Shown in pieces: positions 39,644 through 49,420 of a DNA stretch of 64,000 bases. Position numbers and translations under genes: made by a program. Every line of letters starts with the position of its first letter. Position 1 is the first letter of the stretch. The stretch is from Caryophanales bacterium (lineage in GTDB: Bacteria > Bacillota > Bacilli > Bacillales > Bacillaceae_J): assembly GCA_012840465.1 (NCBI GenBank), contig DULJ01000086.1, forward strand, positions 1-64,000. Reading direction: 5' to 3'. Under the pieces are notes generated by a model. It made no database searches and was not told the origin of the DNA. It saw only the letters and a program-made list of their open reading frames with translations.

Positions 39644-40546
39644 GTGGGTGTATTTGTAAATAAAGATACAAAAGTTATTGTTCAGGGGATTACTGGTAAA
39701 ACTGCCCGTTTCCATACACAACAAATGTTAGAATACGGAACAAAAATCGTTGGAGGAACATCTCCAGGTAAAGGTGGTACAGAGGTAGAAGGTGTACCTG
39801 TATTTAATACTGTTCAAGAAGCAGTAAAAGCAACAGGTGCCAATGCTTCCGTAATATACGTTGCAGCACCCTTTGCAGCAGACGCAATCATGGAGGCAGT
39901 CGATGCTGAACTAGATCTTGCCATCTGTATTACAGAGCATATCCCGGTATTAGACATGGTAAAGGTTAAGCGTTATATGGAAGGCAAGAAAACACGCTTA
40001 GTTGGTCCTAACTGTCCGGGTGTTATTACAGCAGATGAGTGTAAAATTGGTATTATGCCTGGCTACATTCATAAAAAAGGCCATGTAGGTGTTGTATCAC
40101 GTTCTGGTACATTAACGTATGAGGCTGTACATCAATTAACACAAGCAGGTATCGGTCAAACATCAGCAGTTGGTATTGGTGGCGACCCTGTCAATGGTAC
40201 AAACTTCATCGAAGTATTAAAAGCATTTAATGAGGATGAAGAAACATTAGCTGTTATTATGATTGGCGAAATTGGCGGTACTGCAGAAGAAGAAGCCGCA
40301 GAGTGGGTTAAAGCGAACATGAAAAAACCTGTTGTAGGTTTCATTGGCGGTCGTACAGCTCCTCCAGGAAAGCGTATGGGACATGCTGGTGCGATTATTT
40401 CTGGCGGTAAAGGTACTGCTGATGAAAAGATCAGAGTTATGAATGAATGTGGCATTAAAGTAGCTGAAACTCCATCTGTTATGGGAGAAACTTTAATCTC
40501 TGTCATAAAAGAACAAGGTTTATACGAAAAGTGTAAAAATCTATAA
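39644..40546 (+). CDS. sucD: Succinate-CoA ligase alpha subunit
   Basis: CoA-binding and phosphohistidine-bearing subunit. Rossmann CoA site ([20 protein letters not shown]), [23 protein letters not shown], and the active His247 in [17 protein letters not shown]. 300 aa; GTG start at 39644 after AAAGGAG. An intergenic repeat and terminator follow. Confidence 0.97.
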   Translation: MGVFVNKDTKVIVQGITGKTARFHTQQMLEYGTKIVGGTSPGKGGTEVEGVPVFNTVQEAVKATGANASVIYVAAPFAADAIMEAVDAELDLAICITEHIPVLDMVKVKRYMEGKKTRLVGPNCPGVITADECKIGIMPGYIHKKGHVGVVSRSGTLTYEAVHQLTQAGIGQTSAVGIGGDPVNGTNFIEVLKAFNEDEETLAVIMIGEIGGTAEEEAAEWVKANMKKPVVGFIGGRTAPPGKRMGHAGAIISGGKGTADEKIRVMNECGIKVAETPSVMGETLISVIKEQGLYEKCKNL

Positions 40547-40547
40547 G

Positions 40548-40584
40548 AAAAGCGGAAGCGCCCGGTTAGCGACGTATGGACTGG
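40548..40584 (+). repeat. Copy 2 of the AAAAGCGRAAGCGCC intergenic repeat
   Basis: AAAAGCGGAAGCGCCCGG then TTAGCGACG and GGACTGGAG, matching the copy at 23776-23813. It begins at the sucD stop codon and is followed by a terminator. Confidence 0.6.
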
Positions 40585-40600
40585 AGTTAGACAACAAACT

Positions 40601-40636
40601 AGGGACTGACACAATTTTTGTGACGGTCCCTTTTTA
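40601..40636 (+). terminator. Terminator after sucD
   Basis: AGGGACTGACACAA pairs with TTGTGACGGTCCCT (13 of 14 pairs incl. one G-U, one A-A mismatch), followed by TTTT. Confidence 0.88.
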
Positions 40637-40653
40637 ATTAGGGGGAGGACCCA

Positions 40654-41520
40654 ATGGAAGAAATGAAAAGGCGTTTAGTTCATATACATAGCGCTAGAGG
40701 TATTGGATGGAAATCAATCTACAGATTTATTCATTTTGATTCAACTCTTCAATCGATCTTCACTTTAAAAGAACATCAATTTCCTACTCTTTTTCAAATG
40801 ACTGCAAAAAATGCAAAGTTATTTTATGCAGATTTACATTCCACTTCAACCGACACACTACTTGATCAGTTTAATAAAGAACAAGTGCACCTCTTAACTA
40901 TTTTCGATAACGAGTATCCTGCCTGTTTAAGCAAGATTTATGATCCCCCTTGGGTTTTATATTTAAAGGGTAAGAAATCACTAATTAAAAGCAATTGTAT
41001 AAGCGTAGTAGGCACTAGGAATCCTTCATCATATGGAATTGATGTAATTAAGGCGATGATCCCCACGCTTGTCAAAAATAATTGGACAATTGTCAGCGGA
41101 CTCGCGCTCGGTATCGATGCTGAAGCACATAAAATTGCCTTAAAGGAGAAAGGTAATACAATAGCTGTTCTCGGTTCGGGCGTTAATCAAATTTATCCCG
41201 CAAGTAATTATAGTCTAGCTTCTGAAATCGCAATCTCCCAGTTATTATTATCCGAATTTCCTCCATATCGGAAAGCTGAAAAATGGCATTTTCCACTAAG
41301 AAATCGAATTATCAGCGGTCTATCAAAGGGAACGGTGATTATTGAAGCCAAAGAACGAAGCGGATCGTTAATAACAGCTGAACAAGCCCTAGAGCAAGGA
41401 AGAGATGTATTTGCAGTACCAGGTTCCATATTTGAAGCTAGAAGCCAAGGAACAAATCGCCTTATTCAACAAGGAGCCAAATTAGTTCTAACTGCAGAGG
41501 ATATAATGGAAGAATTCTAA
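40654..41520 (+). CDS. dprA: DNA processing protein DprA (Smf)
   Basis: Loads RecA on incoming single-stranded DNA in transformation. Rossmann-like DprA core: CISVVGTRNPSSYG, TIVSGLALGIDAEAHKIAL, AVLGSGVNQIYPASNYSLA, FPLRNRIISGLS, AKERSGSLITAEQALEQGRD, VFAVPG. 288 aa with no C-terminal winged helix, as in B. subtilis. AGGGGGAGG precedes the ATG. Confidence 0.95.
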   Translation: MEEMKRRLVHIHSARGIGWKSIYRFIHFDSTLQSIFTLKEHQFPTLFQMTAKNAKLFYADLHSTSTDTLLDQFNKEQVHLLTIFDNEYPACLSKIYDPPWVLYLKGKKSLIKSNCISVVGTRNPSSYGIDVIKAMIPTLVKNNWTIVSGLALGIDAEAHKIALKEKGNTIAVLGSGVNQIYPASNYSLASEIAISQLLLSEFPPYRKAEKWHFPLRNRIISGLSKGTVIIEAKERSGSLITAEQALEQGRDVFAVPGSIFEARSQGTNRLIQQGAKLVLTAEDIMEEF

Positions 41521-41547
41521 GGATAAATTATAAAAGAATAATAAAAA

Positions 41548-41565
41548 TATACATTAAAATGTATA
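41548..41565 (+). repeat. Perfect palindrome upstream of the topA promoter
   Basis: TATACAT-TAAA-ATGTATA, 7-bp arms, centred 26 nt before the topA -35. It could be an operator or cruciform-prone site in AT-rich DNA. Confidence 0.45.
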
Positions 41566-41581
41566 AATTGAAAAATCGTGT

Positions 41582-41610
41582 TTGACAAAAGTATAGAAAG
41601 TATTTAATAA
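41582..41610 (+). promoter_or_regulatory. Sigma-A promoter for topA
   Basis: TTGACA at 41582-41587, 17-nt spacer, TAATAA (or TAATAAT) at 41605-41611, 43 nt before the topA ATG. Confidence 0.7.
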
Positions 41611-41653
41611 TAATGAAGATTTTATTATTACCTCGCTAGGGGGGGATAGGTAC

Positions 41654-43750
41654 ATGTCGGATTATTTAGTAATCGTAGAATCGCCGGCAAAGGCGAAGAC
41701 AATTGAGCGTTATCTTGGGCGTAAATACAAAGTTAAAGCTTCCATGGGCCATGTTCGCGATTTGCCCAAAAGTCAAACTGGCGTTGACATAGAAAATCAA
41801 TATGAACCGAAGTATATTACTATTCGTGGTAAAGGACCTGTATTAAAAGAACTAAAGACAGCAGCTAAAAAAGCGAAGAAAATCTACCTTGCAGCCGACC
41901 CTGACCGTGAAGGAGAAGCCATTGCATGGCACTTGGCCCATACACTTAATATTGATGAGAACTCTGACTGTCGTGTTGTCTTTAATGAAATAACAAAGGA
42001 TGCAATTCAAGAAGCGTTCAAACATCCAAGACCGATTAATAAGGATTTAGTGAATTCACAACAGGCAAGAAGAATATTAGACCGCCTGGTTGGTTATAAC
42101 ATTAGTCCGATTTTATGGAAAAAAGTAAAAAAAGGATTAAGCGCTGGCCGTGTGCAATCGGTGGCCGTGCGTTTAATTATTGACCGTGAAAAGGAAATCG
42201 GGCAATTTATTCCTGAAGAGTATTGGTCGATCACTGGTCAATTTGAAGTAAATAATGAAATATTTGCAGCCAGCTTTTATGGGGCGGATGGGAAAAAACT
42301 TGATTTAAGCAATGAAGATGAGGTTAAAAGTATTTTAAATCGAATCCAGGGCAAGGATTATCTTGTGCAGTCAGTAAAGAAAAGAGAAAGAAAAAGAAAT
42401 CCAGCGGCCCCGTTTACGACATCTTCCTTGCAACAAGAAGCTGCACGAAAATTAAATTTTAGAGCAAAAAAGACAATGATGATTGCTCAGCAACTTTATG
42501 AAGGTATTGACTTAGGTGGAGCAGAAGGTACGGTCGGTCTGATAACTTATATGAGAACGGACTCAACAAGAATCTCTGAAACAGCCCAAACTGAAGCTTA
42601 TCAATATATAGAATCAGAATTTGGAAAAGAGTATACTTCGAAAAACGAGAAAAAGACTGAAAAAAAATCAGTCAATGCTCAAGACGCTCATGAGGCAGTA
42701 AGGCCTACTTCAATAGTAAGGACTCCTAACAGTCTTAAAACTGTTCTTGGCAGGGATCAATTAAGGTTATACCGTCTTATTTGGGAGCGTTTCGTAGCAA
42801 GTCAAATGGCTCCGGCTGTCATGGATACCATGACCGTAGACCTTGGAAATGAAGGTGTTATTTTCCGAGCTACTGGTTCTAAAGTTAAATTTCCGGGTTT
42901 CATGAAGGTTTATATCGAGGGCACTGATGATAATACCACTGATGATAATAACGATGATGAGGATAAACTGCTCCCAGCTATTGAAGAAGGGATGACTGTT
43001 TCCTCAAAAGAAATGGATCCAAAACAACACTTTACGCAGCCACCACCAAGGTATACGGAAGCAAGGCTTGTAAAAACGTTAGAGGAGCTAGGAATTGGTA
43101 GACCTTCTACCTTTGCTCCAACGCTGGATACGATCCAAAAGCGGGGCTATGTTGCCTTAGATAATAAACGCTTTATTCCAACTGAGTTGGGGACTATCGT
43201 TCACGATTTAATAATCGAATTTTTTCCAGAAATCTTGGACTTGGAATTTACAGCTAAAATGGAAACAAGTCTTGACCTTATCGAGGAAGGGCAGACAAAT
43301 TGGGTTGAAGTCATCGATGAATTTTACCAAGGCTTTGAAAAACGTTTAAGAGTTGCGGAAAAGGAAATGCAGGAAGTGGAAATAAAGGATGAGCCTGCAG
43401 GAGAAGACTGCGAACAATGTGGCAACCCGATGGTTTATAAAATGGGCCGCTATGGCAAGTTTATGGCATGTTCCAATTTTCCAGACTGCCGCAATACAAA
43501 AGCGATTGTAAAAGAAATTGGCGTGAAATGCCCTACTTGTAAGGAAGGCAATATAATAGAAAGAAAAAGTAAGAAGAAACGGATTTTTTATGGCTGTGAC
43601 ACATATCCAAACTGTGAATTCTTATCATGGGATAAACCAATTGCACGGGTCTGCCCAAAATGCAGTGGCTTATTAGTAGAAAAGAAATCAAAACAGGGTA
43701 TGCAGGTTCAATGTACAAATTGCGATTATAAAGAAGAACCACAACAATAG
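41654..43750 (+). CDS. topA: DNA topoisomerase I
   Basis: Type IA enzyme that relaxes negative supercoils. TOPRIM domain ([34 protein letters not shown]), catalytic Tyr299 in [11 protein letters not shown], and three C-terminal zinc ribbons of CxxC type ([42 protein letters not shown]). 698 aa is normal. An acidic Asp/Asn run near residue 430 ([13 protein letters not shown]) is a species-level insert. Confidence 0.97.
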   Translation: MSDYLVIVESPAKAKTIERYLGRKYKVKASMGHVRDLPKSQTGVDIENQYEPKYITIRGKGPVLKELKTAAKKAKKIYLAADPDREGEAIAWHLAHTLNIDENSDCRVVFNEITKDAIQEAFKHPRPINKDLVNSQQARRILDRLVGYNISPILWKKVKKGLSAGRVQSVAVRLIIDREKEIGQFIPEEYWSITGQFEVNNEIFAASFYGADGKKLDLSNEDEVKSILNRIQGKDYLVQSVKKRERKRNPAAPFTTSSLQQEAARKLNFRAKKTMMIAQQLYEGIDLGGAEGTVGLITYMRTDSTRISETAQTEAYQYIESEFGKEYTSKNEKKTEKKSVNAQDAHEAVRPTSIVRTPNSLKTVLGRDQLRLYRLIWERFVASQMAPAVMDTMTVDLGNEGVIFRATGSKVKFPGFMKVYIEGTDDNTTDDNNDDEDKLLPAIEEGMTVSSKEMDPKQHFTQPPPRYTEARLVKTLEELGIGRPSTFAPTLDTIQKRGYVALDNKRFIPTELGTIVHDLIIEFFPEILDLEFTAKMETSLDLIEEGQTNWVEVIDEFYQGFEKRLRVAEKEMQEVEIKDEPAGEDCEQCGNPMVYKMGRYGKFMACSNFPDCRNTKAIVKEIGVKCPTCKEGNIIERKSKKKRIFYGCDTYPNCEFLSWDKPIARVCPKCSGLLVEKKSKQGMQVQCTNCDYKEEPQQ

Positions 43751-43779
43751 TACCTTTATTCGGTCTAGGCAACGTCTTT

Positions 43780-43838
43780 GTGACCCACATCCTGTGGCCT
43801 AAAAATCTGGGCACAAATACGCCAAGGCGCATTTGATT
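43780..43838 (+). repeat. Two-hairpin repeat, copy A (upstream of trmFO)
   Basis: Copy A of a ~60-nt repeat found three times between 43.7 and 47.5 kb. First hairpin CCCAC..GTGG; conserved bridge AAAATCTGGG; second hairpin AAATACGCC/GGCGCATTT with an A-C mismatch; end GCGCATTTGATT. It lies 25 nt before the trmFO start. Confidence 0.8.
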
Positions 43839-43862
43839 GTAACTTAACTGGAGGGTTCGACA

Positions 43863-45170
43863 TTGAGTCAGGATTTTATTACGATAGTTGGTGCTGGTCT
43901 TGCCGGCAGTGAAGCCGCATGGCAAGCGGCTAACCGCGGCGTTAAAGTGCATCTTTATGAGATGCGGCCGGTAAAGCAAACTCCTGCCCACCATACTGAT
44001 AAATTGGCAGAATTAGTCTGCAGTAATTCACTAAGGGCAAATACATTGACCAATGCGGTAGGCGTCTTAAAAGAAGAAATGCGTTATTTAAATTCAATCA
44101 TTATTAGTTCGGCAGATGCATGTGCTGTGCCTGCCGGCGGTGCATTAGCTGTGGATCGGCACGAATTTTCCGCTAAGGTAACAGAAAAAATAAAAAACCA
44201 CCCTAATATTACAGTCATTAACGAAGAGGTTCAAAAGCTTCCAGAGGGGATAGTCATTATTGCTTCCGGACCGTTAACTTCAGCAGCAATGTCTAATGAA
44301 ATTAAGCAGTTAACCGGGGAAGAGTATTTTTATTTTTACGATGCCGCTGCACCGATCATTGAAAAAGAAAGCATTAATATGGATAAAGCCTATTTAAAGT
44401 CAAGATATGATAAAGGAGAAGCAGCCTATATTAACTGCCCGATGACGGAAGAAGAATTTACTACTTTTTATAATGCCCTCATTCAAGCGGAAACCGTTCC
44501 TTTAAAGGAATTTGAAAAAGAAATTTTCTTTGAAGGTTGTATGCCGATTGAGGTTATGGCCAACCGTGGAATAAAAACAATACTGTTCGGACCGTTAAAG
44601 CCGGTGGGCTTAGAGGATCCAAGAACAGGAAAACGCCCCTTTGCGGTTGTTCAACTTAGACAGGACGATGCCGCTGGAACGTTATATAACATTGTTGGTT
44701 TTCAAACGCATTTGAAATGGGGAGCGCAAAAGGAAGTCATTCAGCTAATACCTGGTTTGGAGAACGCTGAAATTATTCGTTACGGTGTCATGCATAGGAA
44801 TACGTTTGTTAACTCGCCCAACCTGCTAAAATCGACTTATCAGTTGAAAAATGATGACAAGATATTTTTTGCCGGTCAAATGACTGGAGTGGAGGGTTAT
44901 GTAGAATCGGCAGCATCAGGGCTTGTCGCTGGAGTAAATGCCGCGAAACTATTTAATGGACAAACTCCAGTTAGCTTTCCAGAAGAGACTGCGATCGGCA
45001 GTATGGCCCATTATATAACAGCTACGAATGCTAAAAGCTTTCAGCCGATGAATGCCAACTTTGGGATATTTCCACCGCTTTCTCAAAGAATAAAAAATAA
45101 GCAGGAAAGATATGAGAAGCATGCTGAACGGGCATTGGGGTCTGTTCAGAATTTTGTGAATTATTTATGA
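43863..45170 (+). CDS. trmFO: Folate-dependent tRNA (uracil-54 C5)-methyltransferase TrmFO
   Basis: FAD enzyme that makes m5U54 in tRNA with methylene-tetrahydrofolate. FAD site [66 protein letters not shown] and [17 protein letters not shown]. 435 aa. The start is TTG 43863 with GGAGGG 7 nt upstream. In B. subtilis xerC (codV) follows; here hslV follows after 261 nt. Confidence 0.96.
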   Translation: MSQDFITIVGAGLAGSEAAWQAANRGVKVHLYEMRPVKQTPAHHTDKLAELVCSNSLRANTLTNAVGVLKEEMRYLNSIIISSADACAVPAGGALAVDRHEFSAKVTEKIKNHPNITVINEEVQKLPEGIVIIASGPLTSAAMSNEIKQLTGEEYFYFYDAAAPIIEKESINMDKAYLKSRYDKGEAAYINCPMTEEEFTTFYNALIQAETVPLKEFEKEIFFEGCMPIEVMANRGIKTILFGPLKPVGLEDPRTGKRPFAVVQLRQDDAAGTLYNIVGFQTHLKWGAQKEVIQLIPGLENAEIIRYGVMHRNTFVNSPNLLKSTYQLKNDDKIFFAGQMTGVEGYVESAASGLVAGVNAAKLFNGQTPVSFPEETAIGSMAHYITATNAKSFQPMNANFGIFPPLSQRIKNKQERYEKHAERALGSVQNFVNYL

Positions 45171-45244
45171 AAAGTTTGCAATTTACTATTGTAGTATGTT
45201 AAGATTTATGAGACTTAATTTTTAAAAAGCAAAAAGACTTTTTT

Positions 45245-45279
45245 AGCAGCAAGGAATTAAAAAATTGCTGCTGTTTCTT
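45245..45279 (+). terminator. Terminator-like hairpin between trmFO and hslV
   Basis: AGCAGCAA pairs with TTGCTGCT (8 bp) around a 12-nt AT-rich loop, followed by GTTTCTTATG. The T-run is imperfect, so termination may be partial. Confidence 0.55.
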
Positions 45280-45293
45280 ATGTTTGTTTCTAA

Positions 45294-45354
45294 GTGACCC
45301 ACGTCCTGTGGGTCTGAAAAATCTGGGTGCAAATGCGCTAAGGCGCATTTGATT
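45294..45354 (+). repeat. Two-hairpin repeat, copy B (upstream of hslV)
   Basis: Best-paired copy: GACCCAC/GTGGGTC (7 bp), bridge AAAAATCTGGG, then AAATGCGC/GCGCATTT (8 bp) and GATT. Same orientation as copies A and C; 78 nt before hslV, in the place where xerC would be expected. Confidence 0.8.
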
Positions 45355-45431
45355 AATAGCATACATAAGAACCGATATCCGATACATACATTTAAAAAGA
45401 AGGAATTCCACTTATCCTTAGGGGGTCTTTT

Positions 45432-45977
45432 ATGAGTTCATCATTTCATGCAACAACTATATTTGCAATCCACCATAACGGGCAATGTGCAATGGCTGGC
45501 GACGGTCAAGTTACATTTGGAAATGCTGTTATTATGAAACATTCTGCACGGAAGGTCCGTAGATTATATAATGGGAAAGTCGTTGCTGGATTTGCCGGCT
45601 CTGTTGCAGATGCTTTCACGTTGTTTGAGAAATTTGAAGGACGATTGGAAGAATATAACGGCAATCTTCAGCGGGCAGCCGTTGAACTTGCTAAGGAATG
45701 GCGCAGCGACAAGGTTTTAAGGCAATTAGAAGCAATGCTCATTGTTATGAATGCAGAATATTTATTGCTCATTTCTGGCACGGGTGAAGTGATTGAACCA
45801 GATGACGGCATACTTGCCATTGGTTCTGGCGGGAACTATGCATTATCAGCCGGTCGGGCACTAAAGCGATACGCCGGTGAGCATTTAACCGCTAAAGAAA
45901 TTGCAAAATCCGCCTTAGAAATTGCTAGCGAAATTTGCGTTTACACCAATCATAATATTATTGTGGAAGAACTTTGA
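45432..45977 (+). CDS. hslV: ATP-dependent protease peptidase subunit HslV (ClpQ/CodW)
   Basis: Proteolytic chamber of the HslUV (ClpYQ) protease. [20 protein letters not shown] then [33 protein letters not shown] and [14 protein letters not shown]. 181 aa. B. subtilis CodW is reported to use an N-terminal Ser; this protein has three Ser after Met where CodW has two. AGGGGG is upstream. Pairs with hslU 16 nt downstream. Confidence 0.95.
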   Translation: MSSSFHATTIFAIHHNGQCAMAGDGQVTFGNAVIMKHSARKVRRLYNGKVVAGFAGSVADAFTLFEKFEGRLEEYNGNLQRAAVELAKEWRSDKVLRQLEAMLIVMNAEYLLLISGTGEVIEPDDGILAIGSGGNYALSAGRALKRYAGEHLTAKEIAKSALEIASEICVYTNHNIIVEEL

Positions 45978-45993
45978 GTTGGAGGGATCAAGG

Positions 45994-47388
45994 ATGAAAA
46001 AAGATTTAACTCCACGTCAAATTGTTGAACGCCTTGACCAATTTATCGTTGGGCAGGACAAAGCAAAACGTGCAGTTGCTGTTGCTCTTCGGAATCGATA
46101 TCGTAGAAATCTTCTTGATGATAGACTTCGGGATGAAATAACCCCCAAAAATATACTAATGATTGGGCCAACTGGAGTAGGAAAGACGGAAATTGCAAGA
46201 AGACTGGCGAAACTAGTTGGAGCTCCGTTTATAAAGGTTGAAGCAACAAAGTTTACTGAAGTGGGCTATGTTGGAAGAGATGTCGAATCCATGGTAAGGG
46301 ATCTTGTTGAAACATCGATTCGTCTTGTGAAAGAAGAAAAAATGCAAAGCGTCCGTGCCAAAGCAGAGGAAAATGCCAATAAGCGTATTGTTGAATTGTT
46401 AGTGCCGACAAAACAAAAGCAAACACAATATAAAAATCCATTCGAAATGTTATTTGGCGGGCAAAATCAAACACAAGATTATGATCAACAACCATCCGAA
46501 GACCAGAACATTTCACAACGAAGAAAGCAAATGGCTCATCAACTTGCTCTTGGTGAATTAGAAGACCACATCATCACTGTTGAAGTTGAAGAACAACCGG
46601 CTTCCATGTTTGATTTACTACAAGGTTCAGGTATGGAACAAATGGGCATGAACATGCAGGATGCGATTGGATCTTTAATGCCTAAGAAGACAAAGAAACG
46701 CAAGCTTACAGTAACAGAAGCTCGAAAAGTTTTGACCCAAGATGAAGCTAATAAGTTAATTGATATGGATGAGGTAACAGGAGAGGCTGTTTCAAAAGCC
46801 GAACAAATGGGGATCATTTTTATTGATGAAATTGATAAGATTGCCGGTAAAAATCAAAATTCGGCAGATGTATCAAGAGAAGGGGTTCAACGTGACATTC
46901 TACCGATTGTTGAAGGATCTACGGTTGTAACAAAATATGGTCCTGTGAAAACAGATCACATTTTATTCGTAGCTGCCGGTGCTTTCCATATGGCAAAGCC
47001 TTCCGACTTAATTCCTGAATTACAGGGGCGTTTTCCAATCCGTGTTGAATTAACAAGTCTATCTGTTGATGACTTTGTTCGAATTTTAACAGAGCCTAGC
47101 AACGCTTTATTAAAACAATATGAAGCATTATTGCAAACGGAAGGTATAAAACTTGAATTTTCCGACGATGCTATTCGAAATATAGCAACAATTGCCTATG
47201 AAGTGAATCAGGAGACTGATAATATTGGTGCAAGAAGACTTCATACAATTCTTGAACGACTGCTAGAAGATCTATCATTCGAAGCTTCAGATATTAATCT
47301 GGAAAAAGTCATGATCACGACAGAATATGTCGATGAAAAATTAAGTACAATTGCTAGAAATAAGGATTTAAGTCAGTATATACTATAA
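45994..47388 (+). CDS. hslU: ATP-dependent protease ATPase subunit HslU (ClpY)
   Basis: AAA+ unfoldase that feeds Hsl[21 protein letters not shown], Walker A GPTGVGKT at 58-65, the [14 protein letters not shown] pore-proximal block, an I-domain (about 120-240), Walker [23 protein letters not shown], and a C-terminus ending DLSQYIL used to engage HslV. 464 aa from ATG 45994 after TGGAGGG; a start at 45922 inside hslV is rejected. Confidence 0.96.
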   Translation: MKKDLTPRQIVERLDQFIVGQDKAKRAVAVALRNRYRRNLLDDRLRDEITPKNILMIGPTGVGKTEIARRLAKLVGAPFIKVEATKFTEVGYVGRDVESMVRDLVETSIRLVKEEKMQSVRAKAEENANKRIVELLVPTKQKQTQYKNPFEMLFGGQNQTQDYDQQPSEDQNISQRRKQMAHQLALGELEDHIITVEVEEQPASMFDLLQGSGMEQMGMNMQDAIGSLMPKKTKKRKLTVTEARKVLTQDEANKLIDMDEVTGEAVSKAEQMGIIFIDEIDKIAGKNQNSADVSREGVQRDILPIVEGSTVVTKYGPVKTDHILFVAAGAFHMAKPSDLIPELQGRFPIRVELTSLSVDDFVRILTEPSNALLKQYEALLQTEGIKLEFSDDAIRNIATIAYEVNQETDNIGARRLHTILERLLEDLSFEASDINLEKVMITTEYVDEKLSTIARNKDLSQYIL

Positions 47389-47430
47389 CTTTATTCATAC
47401 TGAATATAGTTATAGCCTTCGGCGAGCCTT

Positions 47431-47489
47431 GCGATCTTCACCTGTAGGTCTAAAAGATCTGGGGCAAATACGCCAAGGCGCATTTGATT
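47431..47489 (+). repeat. Two-hairpin repeat, copy C (upstream of codY)
   Basis: First hairpin has changed to GATCT/AGGTC, keeping pairing by a U-A in place of C-G; bridge AAAAGATCTGGGG; then AAATACGCC/GGCGCATTT and GATT. It ends 26 nt before the codY start. Confidence 0.75.
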
Positions 47490-47515
47490 ACTTTTCCAAT
47501 ATTAGGAGGATTAAG

Positions 47516-48295
47516 ATGAAGTTACTTGATAAAACTAGACAAATTAACGCAATGCTGCAAAAAGTGGGCGGCAAACCTGTTAACTTTAAAGAAATGGCTG
47601 AAACTTTACGTGATGTAATTGAGTCGAATGTTTATGTCGTCAGCAGAAGAGGAAAATTATTAGGGTTTGCAATAAAGCAACAAATTGAAAATGAACGTAT
47701 GAAATTGATGTTGGAAGAAAGACAATTTCCTACCGACTACACAAATAATTTATTTAATGTTACAGAAACATCAGCGAACCTTGATATTGACAGTGAGTAT
47801 ACAGCCTTTCCGGTAGAAAATAGAGATATTTTTCAAGCAGGTTTAACAACTATCGTTCCAATTAATGGTGGAGGAGAGCGCTTAGGTACATTGATTCTTG
47901 CAAGAATTGCAGAAACTTTCAACGATGATGATTTAATTTTAGCAGAGTATGGTGCGACAGTAGTAGGTATGGAAATCCTTCGTGAAAAATCTGAAGAGAT
48001 TGAAGAAGAGGCAAGAAGTAAAGCCGTTGTTCAAATGGCAATCAGCTCATTATCATACAGTGAATTGGAAGCAATTGAACATATCTTCGACGAACTAGAA
48101 GGAAATGAAGGGTTGCTAGTAGCTAGTAAAATTGCAGACCGTGTAGGGATTACCCGTTCCGTTATTGTTAACGCACTAAGAAAATTAGAAAGTGCGGGTG
48201 TAATCGAATCACGTTCTCTTGGTATGAAAGGGACATATATTAAGGTATTAAATGATAAATTCCTTATGGAACTTTCAAAATTAAAAACAAATTAA
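47516..48295 (+). CDS. codY: GTP- and branched-chain amino acid-sensing repressor CodY
   Basis: Global nutrient regulator of Bacilli. N-terminal GAF domain (about 1-155) and C-terminal winged HTH near 203-225 ([20 protein letters not shown]). 259 aa from ATG 47516 after AGGAGGA; an earlier in-frame ATG at 47429 would run through repeat copy C and is rejected. A strong terminator follows; the fla/che operon, a known CodY target in B. subtilis, lies next. Confidence 0.97.
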   Translation: MKLLDKTRQINAMLQKVGGKPVNFKEMAETLRDVIESNVYVVSRRGKLLGFAIKQQIENERMKLMLEERQFPTDYTNNLFNVTETSANLDIDSEYTAFPVENRDIFQAGLTTIVPINGGGERLGTLILARIAETFNDDDLILAEYGATVVGMEILREKSEEIEEEARSKAVVQMAISSLSYSELEAIEHIFDELEGNEGLLVASKIADRVGITRSVIVNALRKLESAGVIESRSLGMKGTYIKVLNDKFLMELSKLKTN

Positions 48296-48300
48296 TAATA

Positions 48301-48348
48301 AAAACTGTCCAATTTAGGTTGTTTCTCCTAAATTAGGACAGTTTTTTT
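48301..48348 (+). terminator. Rho-independent terminator after codY
   Basis: AAAACTGTCC-AATTTAGG pairs with CCTAAATT-AGGACAGTTTT, followed by TTTT. It separates the topA-codY genes from fla/che. Confidence 0.93.
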
Positions 48349-48384
48349 ATGTTGTTTGTTCATAATAAATAGGACTTTTATTCT

Positions 48385-48410
48385 AATTTTGTAGACATTT
48401 GTCGACAATT
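48385..48410 (+). promoter_or_regulatory. Operator-like region upstream of fla/che (CodY-like and 0A-box-like)
   Basis: AATTTTGTAGACATT (48385-48399) matches 11 of 15 positions of the CodY motif AATTTTCWGAAAATT. Overlapping it, TTTGTCGACAA (48398-48408) differs by one base from a Spo0A box (TTTGTCGAAAA). TTGTAGAC/GTCGACAA also form a near-perfect inverted repeat. Site assignments are inference. Confidence 0.4.
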
Positions 48411-48446
48411 TGGTTTTTTTTTGTTATCTTTTGTTTAGAAATGGAT

Positions 48447-48452
48447 TATAAT
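48447..48452 (+). promoter_or_regulatory. -10 element of a possible fla/che sigma-A promoter
   Basis: Consensus TATAAT 111 nt before flgB. No good -35 at 17 nt; TTGTTA at 48421 is 20 nt away. No convincing sigma-D promoter (TAAA..GCCGATAT) was found in the 267-nt gap. Confidence 0.35.
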
Positions 48453-48496
48453 AATGTGTAAATTGAAATATGATTTGCTAGAGTATATTCTATTAT

Positions 48497-48517
48497 GGGA
48501 ATAATTACCTAATTCCC
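48497..48517 (+). repeat. Short inverted repeat in the flgB leader
   Basis: GGGAAT (48497-48502) faces ATTCCC (48512-48517) across ATTACCTA-like loop, 46 nt before the flgB start. It may form a leader hairpin. Confidence 0.35.
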
Positions 48518-48562
48518 GTGATATAGTTACATAGTAAAATGAATGTAGTGAGGAGATCTACT

Positions 48563-48946
48563 ATGAAACTATTTTCAAATTCTGTTCAGTCATTGGAAAA
48601 TGCTTTGGCTTACTCATCGCTTAAACAAAAGACGATCTCTAATAATATTGCGAATGTGGATACGCCTAACTATAAAGCTCAGGAAGTAAGCTTTAAAGCT
48701 GAAATGGATCGTGCTACATTACAAGCTCGTCGTTCCGATGCTCGACATATTGAGTTTAAACGAGGAAGCTCAAACATTGAGGTTAATACGAAAGCCACAA
48801 CGTCCTATAACCATAATGGAAACAATGTTGATATTGATAAAGAGATGGCAGAAATGGCTCAAAACCAAATTTATTATAATGTCCTCGTTGATAGGATGAA
48901 CGGAAAATTTAATTCCTTAAAAGAGGTCTTAAAGGGAGGTAATTAA
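48563..48946 (+). CDS. flgB: Flagellar basal-body rod protein FlgB
   Basis: Proximal rod subunit. The N-terminal SLENALAYSSLKQKTISNNI and ANVDTPNYKAQEVSF are the conserved rod-protein motif; the C-terminal helix has NGNNVDIDKEMAEMAQNQIY. 127 aa from ATG 48563 after GAGGAGA. First gene of fla/che; overlaps flgC by 1 nt. Confidence 0.95.
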   Translation: MKLFSNSVQSLENALAYSSLKQKTISNNIANVDTPNYKAQEVSFKAEMDRATLQARRSDARHIEFKRGSSNIEVNTKATTSYNHNGNNVDIDKEMAEMAQNQIYYNVLVDRMNGKFNSLKEVLKGGN

Positions 48947-49401
48947 TGATGCGTGTTTTTAATGGAATGAATATATCGGCCTCGGCTTTAACGGCCCAGC
49001 GCTTTCGGATGGATGTCATTTCATCGAATATGGCTAACGCAGAATCTACAAGAGCCAATTTTGTAAACGGTGAGTGGCAGCCCTATCGCAGAAAAATTGT
49101 TGAATTTGAACCTGTTAACGGCTCATTCAATAGCTATTTAAATAAGGCGATGAAGGAATCACAAAATTCGGGGCAAGGTGTTCGAGTTAGGGCTGTCGTG
49201 GAGGACGAAACACCATTTACGTATGTATATAATCCTGAACATCCAGATGCGGATGCAGCTGGGTATGTTGCCATGCCAAATGTTGATCCTCTTAAGGAAA
49301 TGATAGATTTAATGAGTGCAACTAGGTCTTATGAAGCGAACGTAACAGCTTTTAATGCGACGAAAAGCATGATGATGAAAGCGCTAGAAATTGGGAAGTA
49401 G
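48946..49401 (+). CDS. flgC: Flagellar basal-body rod protein FlgC
   Basis: Rod subunit. FNGMNISASALTAQRFRMDV, SSNMANAESTR, YVAMPNVDPLKEMIDLMSAT and RSYEANVTAFNATKSM are characteristic. 151 aa; two adjacent ATGs (48946, 48949) fit the GGGAGG site equally well. The first overlaps the flgB TAA. Confidence 0.95.
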   Translation: MMRVFNGMNISASALTAQRFRMDVISSNMANAESTRANFVNGEWQPYRRKIVEFEPVNGSFNSYLNKAMKESQNSGQGVRVRAVVEDETPFTYVYNPEHPDADAAGYVAMPNVDPLKEMIDLMSATRSYEANVTAFNATKSMMMKALEIGK

Positions 49402-49420
49402 TGAGGAGGAACAGCTTTAA

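Noticed and set aside
43533-43994. Minus-strand open frame of 153 codons across the topA-trmFO gap
   Set aside because: It lies over topA, repeat copy A and trmFO. Its middle is only the reverse translation of the repeat, and there is no ribosome binding site.
45199-45411. Minus-strand 70-codon frame between trmFO and hslV
   Set aside because: It is made mostly of repeat copy B read backwards and shares its peptide with the previous frame for that reason alone.
47429-47515. Earlier in-frame ATG for codY
   Set aside because: It would translate repeat copy C as an N-terminal extension. CodY proteins start at [11 protein letters not shown] and AGGAGGA directly precedes 47516.
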